From the NCBI RefSeq assembly GCF_021390395.1, contig NZ_JAJUWT010000012.1:245380-309379 (forward strand): a stretch of DNA of 64,000 nt, read 5' to 3'. The notes beneath the pieces were generated by a model. That model had not been told where the DNA came from. It ran no database searches and saw nothing but the letters and a program-made list of their open reading frames with translations. This DNA is from Saccharothrix sp. S26. Its GTDB lineage: Bacteria; Actinomycetota; Actinomycetes; Mycobacteriales; Pseudonocardiaceae. This document shows positions 1 through 7,624 of this stretch, piece after piece. Both the position numbers and the translations under genes were made by a program. Each line of letters begins with the position of its first letter. Position 1 is the stretch's first letter.

Positions 1-13
1 AGGGACGGCACCG

Positions 14-52
14 GGGAGGTTTCGGTGGACCTCGCCTCCCCCGAAACCTCCC
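14..52. terminator. Strong hairpin at window edge
   Basis: A perfect 12-bp inverted repeat (GGGAGGTTTCGG at 14-25 with CCGAAACCTCCC at 41-52) encloses a 15-nt loop. It probably terminates a gene that lies to the left of the window, but it could also be a leader element of the following gene. Confidence 0.55.
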
Positions 53-128
53 TCCGCGACCGCGCGCCGCCGGTCCAGGGTGGGAGCACGGGCCCGGGAG
101 GACCGGGCACGACGGGAAAGGGGGGAAG

Positions 129-473
129 ATGAGGGCTCACGCGATGGGGGCGTTGCGCAGGCTCACCTTGATCGCCGCGGCGGTGTTCCTGGCACTGGGG
201 GTGGGCACCGCGAGCGCGCAGGCCACGCCGAGGCTCGCGGTCGCCGACGACGTGGCGATCGCGGCCGACTGCAACTACGTGGTCGTCGTGCCGGTCAGTC
301 GCATCAGGAGCGGTCCGGGCACGCAGTACTCGGTCGTGCGGACGAAGTACCAGGGGGACCGCCTGACCGGCCCGGCGTACTGCGTGCCGACCAGCAACGG
401 CTGGTGGGTGGTCTACCTGAGCACCGGCGGCCTGGGCTACGCGCCGAAGGCGGACCTGCGCTACACCGGCTGA
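129..473 (+). CDS. Small secreted SH3-like protein
   Basis: This 114-residue protein has a clear Sec signal peptide (MRAHAMGALRR, then a hydrophobic stretch ending in ASA at about residue 30). The mature part looks like a bacterial SH3 (SH3b) fold: it contains VSRIRSGPGTQYSVV, the usual 'R-x-GPG-x-x-Y' entry of SH3 type-3 domains, and ends in a short G-Y-A-P strand. Two cysteines could form a disulphide. The start is set by AAAGGGGGGAAG just upstream of ATG 129. It sits 56 bp upstream of the short peptide gene at 530 on the same strand, so co-transcription is possible, but no biosynthetic role can be inferred. SH3b domains often bind cell-wall peptides; the exact function is unknown. Confidence 0.75.
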   Translation: MRAHAMGALRRLTLIAAAVFLALGVGTASAQATPRLAVADDVAIAADCNYVVVVPVSRIRSGPGTQYSVVRTKYQGDRLTGPAYCVPTSNGWWVVYLSTGGLGYAPKADLRYTG

Positions 474-529
474 CCGCGCGGACCGCCGATCCGCGCCCCG
501 ACCACATCCGTTCAAGAGGAGGTGTTGAC

Positions 530-613
530 ATGCGCAAGGCACTGCTCGCCGCGGCCGTCGTCCTCGGCTTCGCGCGCAAGGACCGCTTGGTCGCCCCGTA
601 CAACTACTACTGA
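530..613 (+). CDS. Candidate cittilin-type RiPP precursor peptide (27 aa)
   Basis: The gene is 28 codons including the stop. It starts at ATG 530 behind AGGAGGT (517-523) with a 6-nt spacer, one of the best ribosome sites in the window. The peptide has a short leader starting MRKALLAAAVV, a basic/acidic stretch ARKDRLV, and the C-terminus APYNYY. It is followed 64 bp later by a P450 gene on the same strand, with a strong hairpin in between. Known family: cittilins of Myxococcus come from a 27-residue precursor whose last four residues, YIYY, are cross-linked by a P450 and released by a prolyl endopeptidase. Here the length, the Pro before the tetrapeptide and the Tyr-X-Tyr-Tyr core all fit, giving a predicted core YNYY. 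No database match was made. An alternative is a degenerate signal-peptide fragment, which the strong ribosome site and adjacent P450 argue against. Confidence 0.82.
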   Translation: MRKALLAAAVVLGFARKDRLVAPYNYY

Positions 614-621
614 TCCGCCGT

Positions 622-657
622 CCCGGTGGGCCGTCCCGCAGCGGGCGGCCCACCGGG
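622..657 (+). promoter_or_regulatory. Intergenic hairpin between precursor and P450
   Basis: A perfect 12-bp stem (CCCGGTGGGCCG at 622-633 with CGGCCCACCGGG at 646-657) is extended inside by CCCG/CGGG around a CAG triloop. It starts 8 nt after the precursor stop codon and ends 20 nt before the P450 start. No U-tract follows. Such attenuating or stabilising stem-loops between an abundant precursor and its enzyme gene are common in RiPP operons; that role is inferred here. Confidence 0.8.
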
Positions 658-677
658 CGTTCGAAGGAGCGTCGACC

Positions 678-1994
678 ATGCGCGCAACGCCGTCCACACC
701 GGACACCGCGGCCGCGGTGCCGGGGCCCCGGGGCGGGGCGGTCCTGGGGAACCTGGCCGAGTTCACCGAGAACCCGCTGGGTTTCGTGACCTCGGCGGTG
801 CGCGAGCACGGCGACGTGGTGGCGCTCGGCACCGGCAACGTGCTGCTGGCCCACCCCGGAGACGTCGAACGCGTGCTGGTCGACCGCGACGGGGCGTTCA
901 CCAAGACCTCGACCCGCACCCTGACCCGCACCCGCCGGCGCGGCTTCCCGGACGCGATGATGAACAGCGACGGCGCGCGGTGGCGGGCCAAGCGCGACCG
1001 GGTCGGTCACGGGTTCAGCCGGTCGCTGGTCGCCACCGCGGCGGACGTCACGCTCGCCGGGGCGGCCCGCCTCGCCGCCGACCTGCCCACCGGGCGGCCG
1101 GTCGACCCCGCGCCCGCCGTGGCGCGGCACGCGCTGCGCGGGATCACCCGGCTGATGTTCGGCCGGGCGGTGGACGACGCGGACGCCGACGCGGTCGGCC
1201 GGCTCGTGGACTGCGTGATGCGGGCCTCGACGTCACCGGTCGCCCTGCCGGGTTGGCTGCCGACGCCGGCCAACGTGCGGATGCGCCGGGCCTTGGGTGA
1301 GGTCGACGACGTGGTGGCCCGCATCGCCGCCGGCACCTCCGGCGACGGGCCCGTCCTGGCCGCGCTGCTCGCCGACCGGCCGCCGCGCGCGGAGCTGCGC
1401 GACGAACTGGCCACGCTGGTGCTGTCCGGGTTCGAGACGACGAAGAACGCCGTGCTGTGGACCTGCGACCTGCTGGCCCGCCACCCCGACCACGCCGACC
1501 GGGTCGCCGCCGAGATGACCGCGGCGGTGTCGGCGCGACACGCCGGCGCGGGCCTGCTGGAGGCGCTGCCGTCCACGTCGGCGGTGGTCCGCGAGTCGCT
1601 CCGGCTGTTCCCGCCCGCGTGGCTGACCAGCCGCGAGTCGACGCGGGACGAGGAGTTCGGCGGCCACCGCGTCCCGGCGGGCACCACGGTGACGGTGAGC
1701 CAGTGGGTGACCCACCGGGATCCGCGGTGGTTCCCCGACCCCGACGGGTTCCGGCCGGCGCGCTGGTCCGGCACGGGGCCCGGCGCGCCGCGCGGCGCGT
1801 ACTTCCCGTTCGGGCTCGGACCCCGCGCGTGCATCGGTGCGGCGGTGGCCCTGGCCGAGGTCGTCGTGACCGTGGCCGACCTGGCGCGCCGCTTCCACCT
1901 CACCCTGGCGACGCCGGCACGTCCCCGCCCCGCCCTGTCCCTTCAGCCGGACGGCCTGCGACTGTCGTTCACGGCTCGTGCGCGCGGGGGTTGA
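678..1994 (+). CDS. Cytochrome P450, candidate RiPP tyrosine cross-linking enzyme
   Basis: This 438-residue P450 has all hallmark motifs: an I-helix SGFETT, the K-helix ExxR as ESLR, and the heme-binding loop FPFGLGPRACIG with the Cys thiolate ligand. The start is ATG 678 with GAAGGAG at about 663-669; upstream in-frame codons would overlap the precursor gene and the hairpin. Length and motif order are ordinary for a soluble bacterial class I P450, so ferredoxin and reductase partners must be supplied from elsewhere. Position directly after a 27-residue Tyr-rich peptide gene suggests it forms aryl-aryl and aryl-ether bonds in that peptide, as the cittilin P450 does. No methyltransferase gene follows, so an O-methylation step like that of cittilin A is not evident. 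The P450 assignment is certain; the substrate is inferred. Confidence 0.93.
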   Translation: MRATPSTPDTAAAVPGPRGGAVLGNLAEFTENPLGFVTSAVREHGDVVALGTGNVLLAHPGDVERVLVDRDGAFTKTSTRTLTRTRRRGFPDAMMNSDGARWRAKRDRVGHGFSRSLVATAADVTLAGAARLAADLPTGRPVDPAPAVARHALRGITRLMFGRAVDDADADAVGRLVDCVMRASTSPVALPGWLPTPANVRMRRALGEVDDVVARIAAGTSGDGPVLAALLADRPPRAELRDELATLVLSGFETTKNAVLWTCDLLARHPDHADRVAAEMTAAVSARHAGAGLLEALPSTSAVVRESLRLFPPAWLTSRESTRDEEFGGHRVPAGTTVTVSQWVTHRDPRWFPDPDGFRPARWSGTGPGAPRGAYFPFGLGPRACIGAAVALAEVVVTVADLARRFHLTLATPARPRPALSLQPDGLRLSFTARARGG

Positions 1995-2154
1995 GCCGGC
2001 ACACCCCGGACGACCGGTACCGAACGCGGTGGCCCTGGATCGGCATGATCCGGCGCCACGTGGGTACCCTGCCGCTCGGTCGTTCGCCTGGTCGTCTCCA
2101 GTTCCGGGCTGGACCGCCGGCGACCGGTTCGAGCGACGGGGATGGTTGACGCAC

Positions 2155-4899
2155 GTGGATCCCAGATCAGAGGCCGTCGACCTGCGCGCTTTGGTCGACG
2201 GGTTGGCCGTGGTGCTCTGGCAGGCCGACGCGCGCACCCGCCGCTGCGCGTTCGTGTCCGCCCACGCCGAGAGGCTGCTGGGCCACCCGGCGAGCCGCTG
2301 GCTGGACGAGCCGGACTTCCTCGGCTCGCTGATCCACCCCGACGACCGGGCCGACGCCACCGGGCAGCGGTGGCGCGACGAGCCCGGCCGGGACGTGGTC
2401 GAGCTGGAGTACCGCGTGGTCACCGCGTCCGGCGACGTGCTGCGCTTGAAGGAGAAGGTGCACGTCGTGCGGGACGTGGACGGCACCGCGAAGACCGTGC
2501 TCGGCGCGGTGAACGACGTCACCGAACGTCACGCGGAGTTCGAGCGGCAGCGGTTCCTCGCCACCCTCGACCGCGAGTTGCAGCGGCTGGACGACGCGGA
2601 GCAGCTGATGGCGCTGGCGACCCGCCTGCTCGGCGAGCACCTGCGGGTGGACCGGTGCGCCTACGCGCGCACCGAGGCCGACGAGGACCACTTCGTGATG
2701 AGCGGCGACTACGCCACCGGGCTGCCCCCGTTGCCCGGTCGGTTCGCCATGGCGGAGTTCGGCGAGGGCGCGCTTCGGGCCATGCGCGCGGGCGAGCCGT
2801 GGGTGGTGGTGGACAGCGAGAACGACCCCCGGCTCGCTCCGGCGGACCTGGCCGCCTACCGGTTCACCGGCATCCGCGCGGTGATCTGCCTGCCGCTGCT
2901 GCGCGGCGGGCGGTTCGTCGCCGCCATGGCCGTGCACCAGGCGACCGTCCGGCACTGGACCCCCGACGAGGTGGAAGTGGTGTCGGTGGTGGTCAACCGG
3001 TGCTGGGAGTCGTTGCAGCGCGCGCACGCCGACCGGGCGTTGCGCGACAGCGAGCAGCGCCACCGGCTGCTGGTGGAACGGGCCACCGAGGCCATCTGGG
3101 TGCTGGACCACGACCTGCGGTTCGTCGAGGTCAACCAGGCCGCGTGCCGGCTGCTCGGCCACGACCGCGACCACCTGGTGGGCCGCCCGGTGGGCGACCT
3201 GGTCGTGCCCGACGCGCTGGGCCGGTTGGCCCGGCTCACCGCCGACCTGTCCGCCGCCAGGGTGGTCAACGAGGTGTGGGGCCTGCGCCGGGTCGACGGC
3301 ACGGTGGTGGAGGTCGAGCTGAGCATCCAGGCCACGCCGACCGGCGTGCAGGCGATCGGGCGGGACGTCACCGAGCGGCAACGCGCCGAGGCCGAGCGGG
3401 AGCGGCTGCTGCGGCGCGAGCACGAGATCGCGGAGGCGTTGCAGCGCAGCCTGCTGCCCCGCGAGCTGCCCGTGCTGGCCCGACTGGCGACCTCCGCCCG
3501 TTACCTGCCCGCCTCCACCCACTCGCGGATCGGCGGCGACTGGTACGAGGTGCTGCCGCTGGAGGGCACCGCGGTCGCGTTGTCCGTGGGCGACGTCGTC
3601 GGCAAGGGGCCGAGCGCCGCCGCGGTGATGGGGCAGCTGCGCAGCGCGCTCGCGGGCTACCTGCTCGACGGCCACTCCCCCGCCGCCGCGCTGGAGCGGC
3701 TCGACGCGTTCACCGCCCGGGTCAACGGCGCGGTGGGCAGCACGTGCGCCTGCCTGACGTTCGACTGGAGCACGGGCGAGCTGTGCTGGGCCGTCGCCGG
3801 GCACCCGCCGCCGCTGGTGCTCGACGCGTCCGGCCGGGCCGCCCTGCTGCCCGGTGACGCCGGAGCGGTCCTGGGCGCACCGGGCCGTGCGCCGTACGTG
3901 GACCGCACGACCACCTTGGCACCGGGGGCGTCCGTGGTGCTTTACACCGACGGCCTGGTCGAACGCCGCGGCACGGTGGTCGACCAGGGCCTGCAACGGC
4001 TGCTGGACGCCGTCCGCGACGCGCACGACCTGCCGCCGCAGGCGCTCAGCGACGCCATCACCTCGTCACTGTTGGCCGACGGCCAGGACGACGACGTGGC
4101 CCTGGTGGTGGCCCGCCACCTGCCCCCGCCCCTGCGCGGCACCGTGCCGGCGGTCCCGGCCGAACTGGCGGTGATGCGCCGCAACGTCACCGCGTGGGCC
4201 GCCACCGCGGGCTTGTCCGCAGACCTGCTGGACGACCTGCAACTGGCCCTGGGCGAGGCCGCCGCCAACGCCGTGGACCACGCGTACCCGGCCGACGCCC
4301 CCGGTGACTTCACCTACGCCGTCGCCACCACCGGCACGGGCCTGCGCGTCACCGTCCGCGATCACGGCCGCTGGCGACCCGAGCCCGAGGACAAGGGTTA
4401 CCGGGGTCGCGGCCTGCAGATCATCCGCACGATCGGCGAAGGCGCGGTGTTCCACCACGGCGAGGACGGCACGACCGTCGAGTTCCACCTCACCGACGAG
4501 TCCTCGCGCGCACCGGTCCCCGCGGCGGCGGAACCGGCCCACGGGCACGCGGCCGTGACCGACTCCGCCGACGACGCCCCGGTCCAGGTGGTGCGCCTGA
4601 CCGGTGACGTGGACCTCAAGACCGTGGACGGCCTGCGCGCGGCCCTGACCGCCCGGATCGACTCGGCCGACCCGCGCCCGGTCGCGATCGACCTTGGCCA
4701 GGTCGCCTACCTCAGCAGTTCGGGCATCGCCCTGCTGCTGGAGGCCGCGGCGACCGCGACCCGCGCCCGCCGCGCCCTGACCGTGCACGCCGTGGACGGC
4801 ACCCCTCCCGCGCGCGTGCTGTCGCTGTCCGGGCTGCGCGGCCTCACCACCGACGCGCTCGCCGTTCGAATAGGGGCGGGCCCGGCCGAGAACGGGTGA
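2155..4899 (+). CDS. PAS-GAF-PAS-SpoIIE phosphatase-HATPase-STAS fusion
   Basis: This 914-residue cytosolic regulator carries the whole partner-switching machinery on one chain. The order is PAS (about 15-120), GAF (140-285), PAS (300-410), PP2C/SpoIIE phosphatase (425-650, with GGDWYEV, SVGDVVGKG, YTDGLVE and QDDDVALV), an RsbW-type ATPase (665-790, N-box ALGEAAANAVDHAY and GRGLQII) and a C-terminal STAS domain (810-905, YLSSSGIALLLEA with the phosphorylatable Ser). The GTG start at 2155 is preceded by GGGGA; upstream extension gives non-family sequence. Known biology: RsbU-like phosphatases dephosphorylate STAS antagonists that RsbW-like kinases phosphorylate. Having all three parts fused suggests an internal sensor-controlled switch for an anti-sigma system. 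The next gene, GAF-ANTAR, may belong to the same signalling neighbourhood. The signal sensed is not visible. Confidence 0.93.
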   Translation: MDPRSEAVDLRALVDGLAVVLWQADARTRRCAFVSAHAERLLGHPASRWLDEPDFLGSLIHPDDRADATGQRWRDEPGRDVVELEYRVVTASGDVLRLKEKVHVVRDVDGTAKTVLGAVNDVTERHAEFERQRFLATLDRELQRLDDAEQLMALATRLLGEHLRVDRCAYARTEADEDHFVMSGDYATGLPPLPGRFAMAEFGEGALRAMRAGEPWVVVDSENDPRLAPADLAAYRFTGIRAVICLPLLRGGRFVAAMAVHQATVRHWTPDEVEVVSVVVNRCWESLQRAHADRALRDSEQRHRLLVERATEAIWVLDHDLRFVEVNQAACRLLGHDRDHLVGRPVGDLVVPDALGRLARLTADLSAARVVNEVWGLRRVDGTVVEVELSIQATPTGVQAIGRDVTERQRAEAERERLLRREHEIAEALQRSLLPRELPVLARLATSARYLPASTHSRIGGDWYEVLPLEGTAVALSVGDVVGKGPSAAAVMGQLRSALAGYLLDGHSPAAALERLDAFTARVNGAVGSTCACLTFDWSTGELCWAVAGHPPPLVLDASGRAALLPGDAGAVLGAPGRAPYVDRTTTLAPGASVVLYTDGLVERRGTVVDQGLQRLLDAVRDAHDLPPQALSDAITSSLLADGQDDDVALVVARHLPPPLRGTVPAVPAELAVMRRNVTAWAATAGLSADLLDDLQLALGEAAANAVDHAYPADAPGDFTYAVATTGTGLRVTVRDHGRWRPEPEDKGYRGRGLQIIRTIGEGAVFHHGEDGTTVEFHLTDESSRAPVPAAAEPAHGHAAVTDSADDAPVQVVRLTGDVDLKTVDGLRAALTARIDSADPRPVAIDLGQVAYLSSSGIALLLEAAATATRARRALTVHAVDGTPPARVLSLSGLRGLTTDALAVRIGAGPAENG

Positions 4900-5045
4900 T
4901 TACCCCCACGCCGCCACGAACCGCGGTTCACTCCGGCGCGAGGGTGTGCGTACGCTGCGCCCACGGTCCACCGGCGCTGTGGTTGTCTTTCGGTTCGGGA
5001 CGTGGACGACCCGTCGTGCTCAGCGGTGCGGAATGAGGGACAGCG

Positions 5046-5777
5046 GTGGCGAACGACGTGGACGGTGTCCTCCGGCGGCTGGACGTGGTCACCTCGGCCT
5101 TGGCCGACTTGACGCAGGTCCTGGCCGACGAGGAGGACCTGTCGGCCATCATGGACCGCGTGTGCCGGCAGGTCGTCGGCGCGATCCCCGACGCCGACCT
5201 CGCGAGCGTGACGGTGCTGCGCGACGGCGCCGCCGAATCCCTCGCCTGGACCGACGAGCACACGCTGGCGGTGGACCGCGCCCAGTACGAGGCCGGTGAG
5301 GGACCCTGCCTGGAGGCCGCCGAGTCCCGGCAGTTCCAGCGCGTCGCCGTCGGCGAGGCGGCCGAACGGTGGCCGGCCTTCGCCGAAGCGGCCACCCGCC
5401 TGGGCATCGGCAGCTACCTGTCCGCGCCCCTGCTCCTGGACGAGCAGTACCACGGTTCCCTCAACCTCTACGGCAGGCAGACGCACGGCTTCCGCGAGCT
5501 GGACGCCGCCCTGCTCGGGCTCTACACCACCGCCGCCGAGGCCGCCCTGGGCAACGCCCGCCGCTACCTGCGGGCCCGCCGGCAGGTGGACCAGCTGCAC
5601 GAGGCGATGGAATCGAGGGCCGTCATCGACCAGGCGAAGGGCATCGTGATGGCCGTGCACCGCGTCTCCGCCGACGAGGCGTTCACGATGCTCGTGGACC
5701 GGTCGCAGGAGGAGAACCGCAAGCTCCGGGACCTGGCGGAGCACTTCGTCGACGAGGCCACCAGACCCGAGTCCTGA
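5046..5777 (+). CDS. GAF-ANTAR transcription antiterminator
   Basis: The 243-residue protein has an N-terminal GAF domain (about 20-165) and a C-terminal ANTAR domain (about 175-235, with AMESRAVIDQAKGIVMAVHRVSADEAF). ANTAR domains bind paired RNA hairpins and prevent transcription termination. The GTG start at 5046 has GAGGGACA in front. It lies 146 bp after the phosphatase fusion on the same strand, a frequent pairing in mycelial actinobacteria. No obvious ANTAR hairpin pair was recognised in the nearby leaders. Confidence 0.93.
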   Translation: MANDVDGVLRRLDVVTSALADLTQVLADEEDLSAIMDRVCRQVVGAIPDADLASVTVLRDGAAESLAWTDEHTLAVDRAQYEAGEGPCLEAAESRQFQRVAVGEAAERWPAFAEAATRLGIGSYLSAPLLLDEQYHGSLNLYGRQTHGFRELDAALLGLYTTAAEAALGNARRYLRARRQVDQLHEAMESRAVIDQAKGIVMAVHRVSADEAFTMLVDRSQEENRKLRDLAEHFVDEATRPES

Positions 5778-5967
5778 ACACCGCCCCGGTCGGTTCCGAA
5801 ACGCTCTCGGAGCGGGTCGACAAACCGATGAACCCTCGAAAGCACGGCTCGCAATCGTGCGGTCGACGGTTCATTCGGACATCTTCGGCACGAACCGATC
5901 GGATTTGCTTTCGCGGAGTGCGACAATGGAGTATTGATGCGTTGTTCCGATTCTGCGAAGGATGCGC

Positions 5968-6858
5968 ATGACGGGGGTGCCGCCGCCTGGCGGTGAGCTG
6001 GTGGCGGGCAGGTACGCGTTGGTCGGACCGCTGGGGGCCGGCGGCATGGCCGAGGTCCACCGGGCCTGGGACGTCGACCTGCGCCGCCCGGTCGCGGTCA
6101 AGGTGTTCCGGCTGGGTGACGACGTCGACGCCGTCCGCCGGTTCGAGCTGGAGGCCCGGACGCTGGCCGGGTTGTCGCATCCCGGCGTGGTGTCCCTGTA
6201 CGACGTGGGCCGGCACGGCGGCAAGCCGTTCATGGTGCTGCAACTGGTCGAAGGACCGACGCTGCGAGCGCGGGTGGAACGGGGTGCCCTGACCGTCACG
6301 GAGGTCCGCCGAGTGGGTGCCGCGGTGGCCGAGTCGCTGGCGTACGTGCACCACCAGGGCGTGGTGCACCGGGATCTCAAGCCGTCGAACATCCTGCTCG
6401 ACCGGGCCGGCGCGCCGTACTTGGTCGACTTCGGTCTGGCGCGCTCGGCGGTCGCCTCGGGGCTCACCCGCACCGGTCACGTGCCCGGCACGGCGGCCTA
6501 CCTCGCCCCGGAGCAGGTCCGCGGTGAGGAGGTCGGCCCCGCCGCCGACGTCTACGCCCTGGGGCTGGTGCTGCTGGAGTGCCTGACCGGCCGGCGCGAG
6601 TACCGGGGCGGCCAGGTCGACGCCGCCATCGCGCGCCTGCACCGCCCACCCACCGTTCCCGAGGACCTGCCCGCCGACCTGGCCCGCCTGGTGCGGTTGA
6701 TGACCTCCCTCACCGCCCGCCGCCGCCCGACCGCGCGGGAGTGCGCGGAGGCACTGCGGACCGGGGCGCGGAAGGTCACCGCGGCCAGGCCGGACGCCGC
6801 GGCGACGGTGCCGGTCAGCGAAGCCGAGCCGGGACCGCCGAACCGGCGCACGCCCTGA
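5968..6858 (+). CDS. Soluble Ser/Thr protein kinase (PknB-like)
   Basis: This is an eukaryotic-type kinase of 296 residues with the glycine loop GPLGAGGMAEV, catalytic Lys in VAVKVF, HRDLKPSN catalytic loop, DFG as VDFGLAR, and the GTAAYLAPEQ activation-segment end. The kinase domain fills the chain, and the last 30 residues are a Pro/Ala/Thr-rich tail without a membrane segment or PASTA repeats, so the protein is cytosolic. Of two in-frame ATGs (5962, 5968) the second is chosen, because GAAGGA at 5957-5962 would overlap the first. Substrates are unknown; the neighbours suggest a regulatory role. Confidence 0.93.
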   Translation: MTGVPPPGGELVAGRYALVGPLGAGGMAEVHRAWDVDLRRPVAVKVFRLGDDVDAVRRFELEARTLAGLSHPGVVSLYDVGRHGGKPFMVLQLVEGPTLRARVERGALTVTEVRRVGAAVAESLAYVHHQGVVHRDLKPSNILLDRAGAPYLVDFGLARSAVASGLTRTGHVPGTAAYLAPEQVRGEEVGPAADVYALGLVLLECLTGRREYRGGQVDAAIARLHRPPTVPEDLPADLARLVRLMTSLTARRRPTARECAEALRTGARKVTAARPDAAATVPVSEAEPGPPNRRTP

Positions 6859-7081
6859 GCGGCACGGCGACCCGAAGGTTCGGGGACCGCTCGGAGGTCA
6901 CGCCCGGCCTCACCCGCGCCGGCAGCGAGCTGCGGTGATCCCGCCCGACCGGCCGACACCCCCTCGTGCGGGCGCGACGGCGAGGCCGCGGCGAGCCCGG
7001 GCCGCCAGGGCATGATCAGGTGTGGCGTCGCGACCGCTGCCCGCGGTCTCCACGCGGCGCCCCCAGGAAAGGTCAGTTCAC

Positions 7082-7615
7082 ATGAAGAGCACTTTGGCCG
7101 TGTCGATCCTCGTCGCGCCCGTCCTCGTCGCCTGCACCGCCTCCCCTGCTCCGACCACTGCCTCGCAGCCCGGTCCGACCTCCGCCGTGAGCGTCGACCT
7201 GCTCGAAGGCCGTCACGAGGTCGGCACGCTGACCGGGCCCAAACCACGGCAGAGCAGTTGGCTGGCGGACGACTCGTACGCCTTCCACTGGGACTTCGCC
7301 GACGGCCCGCGGGTCGACTACTTATTCTCCCTGAGCCCCGCGGCCGGGACGACCGAGGTGAAGAGCACCGTCTGGCTCAGCAAGAGCTGCGGCGAGGTGG
7401 ATTTCTCGGTGCAACCGCAGGGGAACGCGATCCGGCACGAACTGACCGAGTTCGCCACCGACCCGCAGTACACGTATGAGGTTCGAGCCGAACTCACCTT
7501 CGTCGTCGACGGCGCGCGGCCCGACGCCCGTGAGTCGTTCAGCCTGACCGCCGTTGCGGAGAAGCCCTCGAGCTGCGGTCTGTACTGGGGCATGTTCTTC
7601 CCCTCGAGGCGCTAG
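7082..7615 (+). CDS. Hypothetical lipoprotein
   Basis: This 177-residue protein has a lipoprotein signal (MKSTLAVSILVAPVLVAC, lipobox LVAC with the Cys at residue 18) followed by a Thr/Ser/Pro linker. Three more cysteines (CG, SCG) and a pattern of alternating hydrophobic residues suggest a small extracytoplasmic beta domain. No family was recognised. The start at ATG 7082 follows AGGAAAGG. The gene stands alone between the kinase and the convergent GH15 gene. Confidence 0.75.
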   Translation: MKSTLAVSILVAPVLVACTASPAPTTASQPGPTSAVSVDLLEGRHEVGTLTGPKPRQSSWLADDSYAFHWDFADGPRVDYLFSLSPAAGTTEVKSTVWLSKSCGEVDFSVQPQGNAIRHELTEFATDPQYTYEVRAELTFVVDGARPDARESFSLTAVAEKPSSCGLYWGMFFPSRR

Positions 7616-7624
7616 GCCGCGCCT

